The translations under genes were made by a program, and so were the position numbers. Source: JAIPDZ01 sp034522175 (GTDB lineage: Bacteria; Desulfobacterota; DSM-4660; Desulfatiglandales; Desulfatiglandaceae). From it: 64,000 nt of DNA. How positions within the stretch are numbered: position 1 is the first letter of the stretch; every line of letters starts with the position of its first letter. The stretch covers positions 682,001 through 746,000 of the forward strand of contig JAXHLQ010000001.1 of assembly GCA_034522175.1 (NCBI GenBank). The letters run 5' to 3'. The notes beneath the pieces were generated by a model. That model was given only the letters and a program-made list of their open reading frames with translations. It searched no databases and was not told where the DNA came from. This document shows, in pieces, positions 62,441-64,000 of the stretch.

Positions 62441-62675
62441 TGGCTAACGATGACAGAACAGGAAATGTGAATTTTCACCACTCAATATGTGATGTATTCG
62501 TAAAAAGTGAATCCCGCCACGGCGGGACTCACGCCCCAGTACGATCTTCTGGACCTACGGGGTAAACAAAGCCGCAAAGGTAACTTATTAAACTTAATAC
62601 AGTTTTTTCTCTGCGTCTCTGCGCCTCAGCGCGAAAACATACTTTATTTAACACGATAGGTGGGAGGACGATATC

Positions 62676-63860
62676 ATGAAAGAAGCCGTAATTGTTGCTG
62701 CCTGCAGGACGGCAGTGGGAAAAGCGCCGAGAGGCATTTTGAAAAACACCCGGCCCGAAGCCATGGGATGCGCCGTGTTGGGGGATCTGTTGAAACGGGC
62801 CGGAGACCTGGATCCCCATCTCATCGATGACGTGATCATCGGCTGCACGTTTCCTGAGGCCGTTCAGGGCCTCAACCTCGGCCGGGTGCTGGTCATGTCC
62901 ATGGGGTGGCCCGATCGGGTCCCGGGGATGACCGTCAATCGGTTCTGCTCTTCCGGGCTCCAGGCCATTGCCATCGGGGCGGAAAAGATCATGTGCGGGT
63001 TTTCGGATGTGATCATCTCCGGCGGCGTGGAGAGCATGAGCCAGATCCCCATGGGCGGGAGCATGATGTACCCCAATCCCGCACTGGTGGAAACCCGGCC
63101 CGGAGCATTCACCGGCATGGGCCTGACGGCTGAAAATGTGGCCGAGCGGTTCAACATCGGTCGGGATGAACAGGATGAATTCGGGGCCAAGAGTCAGCAG
63201 AAGGCGGAGGCCGCCATCAAGGCGGACCGTTTCAAGGAGCAGATCGTTCCATTGACCGTGCAGAAACAGAAACAGCTGCCCAACGGCCGCTTCGAATATG
63301 AAGAGTTTATCTTTGATACGGATGAAGGCATGCGGCCCGGTACCACCAAGGAGAGCATTTCCGGCCTGCGTCCGGCCTTCAAACCCAATGGATCGGTTAC
63401 GGCCGCCAATTCGTCCCAGACCAGTGACGCAGCCGCAGCCGTATTGATGATGTCCAAAGAAAAGGCCAGGGAGCTGGGGCTTAAACCCATGGCCACATTC
63501 CGGTTTCACGCCGTGGAAGGGTGTGAGCCGGAAGTGATGGGCGTGGGCCCTGCAGTGGCCATCCCCAAGGTCCTCAAGATCGCCGGCATGACCCTGGACC
63601 AGATGGAACTCATCGAACTGAATGAAGCCTTTGCGGCCCAGGCCATCTACTGCATCAATGAACTGGGCATCAACGAAGAAATCACCAACGTGAACGGCGG
63701 CGCCATCGCCCTGGGGCATCCCCTGGGCTGCACCGGTGCCAAGCTGACCACGCAGCTCATCTACGAGATGCAGGCGCGGAAGCTGAGGTGGGGCCTGGTC
63801 TCCATGTGTATCGGGTTCGGCATGGGGGCGGCCGGGATATTTGAGATTGAAGATTATTAA
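62676..63860 (+). CDS. fadA: Acetyl-CoA acyltransferase (thiolase) FadA
   Basis: 394 residues. Catalytic Cys in VNRFCSSGLQAI, C-terminal NGGAIALGHPLGCTGA (His) and MCIGFGMGAAGIFEI (Cys). RTAVGKAPRG start and NEAFAAQ motif are thiolase signatures. Cleaves 3-ketoacyl-CoA with CoA to acetyl-CoA. 235 nt after fadN, with one TCCCGCCACGGCGGGA palindrome between. An ATG at 63998 behind AAAGGAG probably starts the next gene, by analogy fadE. Confidence 0.94.
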   Translation: MKEAVIVAACRTAVGKAPRGILKNTRPEAMGCAVLGDLLKRAGDLDPHLIDDVIIGCTFPEAVQGLNLGRVLVMSMGWPDRVPGMTVNRFCSSGLQAIAIGAEKIMCGFSDVIISGGVESMSQIPMGGSMMYPNPALVETRPGAFTGMGLTAENVAERFNIGRDEQDEFGAKSQQKAEAAIKADRFKEQIVPLTVQKQKQLPNGRFEYEEFIFDTDEGMRPGTTKESISGLRPAFKPNGSVTAANSSQTSDAAAAVLMMSKEKARELGLKPMATFRFHAVEGCEPEVMGVGPAVAIPKVLKIAGMTLDQMELIELNEAFAAQAIYCINELGINEEITNVNGGAIALGHPLGCTGAKLTTQLIYEMQARKLRWGLVSMCIGFGMGAAGIFEIEDY

Positions 63861-64000
63861 TGAAAACATGAAAATCTCACGCAAAGCCGCCAAGCGCGCA
63901 AAGGATAGAATCCCGAATTATTGGTGTGACGTCCTCTCTGCGTCATATGTGCGTCTCTGCGAGAGCCGACATTTGATTTCAGGAAAGGAGAAAAAACATG

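Noticed and set aside
62529..63893. Long antisense frame opposite fadA
   Set aside because: Same reason; thiolase motifs on the plus strand are unmistakable.

Overview
The window looks like chromosomal DNA of a Desulfobacterota (deltaproteobacterial, sulfate-reducer type) bacterium. The evidence is the catabolic gene style (LIV-type transporter fused to an acyl-CoA ligase operon, a fadN-fadA pair), the wHTH-nucleotidyltransferase plus LysM transglycosylase pair, a type IV pilin with a sigma-54-like promoter, and very many toxin-antitoxin (TA) modules. This is inferred from family resemblance; no rRNA is present.

Layout. 1-7.2 kb (minus strand): a DUF1992 gene, then livM-livH-livK-livG-livF and an acyl-CoA synthetase that runs off the left edge. 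7.3-8.4 kb: an intact tRNA-Asn preceded by a tandem array of palindrome-riddled tRNA-Asn derivatives and followed by a GIY-YIG nuclease gene whose 3' end runs into a second, broken tRNA-Asn. 8.5-11.5 kb: remnants of a surface-polysaccharide locus plus a wHTH regulator and a LysM transglycosylase. 11.6-29.4 kb: a dense TA and defence region with intact modules (RHH/MazF, Phd/PIN, three MNT/HEPN pairs, ParE), many decayed ones, two AAA_14-DUF4143 ATPases, a group II intron remnant and glycosyltransferase fragments. About 27.5-41.6 kb: a decayed integron-like region. Two 849-bp direct repeats (29461-30309 and 37272-38120) each carry an internally deleted integron-integrase gene pointing away from minus-strand gene cassettes that end in attC-like sites. 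Cassette cargo includes ParA+HEPN, a PIN/coiled-coil protein and a MqsR-MqsA-SecB-like triad; a Panacea/zinc-ribbon pair lies nearby. 42.3-51.6 kb: membrane glycosyltransferase-type proteins, a sulfatase-TPR protein and an IS4-type insertion. 51.7-55.9 kb: pilA, a Phd/VapC pair and an AbiEi/AbiEii pair. 56-64 kb: two small inverted-repeat elements, rpsU, an SDR, a CBS protein, a TIGR02757 protein, then fadN-fadA with a palindromic operator.

The flanks are ordinary metabolism: branched-chain amino acid or related uptake coupled to CoA activation on the left, beta-oxidation on the right. The roughly 48 kb between them is an accessory island where mobile elements have accumulated and broken one another.

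At least eleven genes can be restored by adding a single base to a homopolymer run. This includes genes expected to be functional (acyl-CoA ligase, fadN), so part of the apparent pseudogenisation is probably consensus error. Other lesions, such as a 5-bp duplication in vapB, an IS with a 16-bp target duplication and large deletions in vapC genes, look like real decay.
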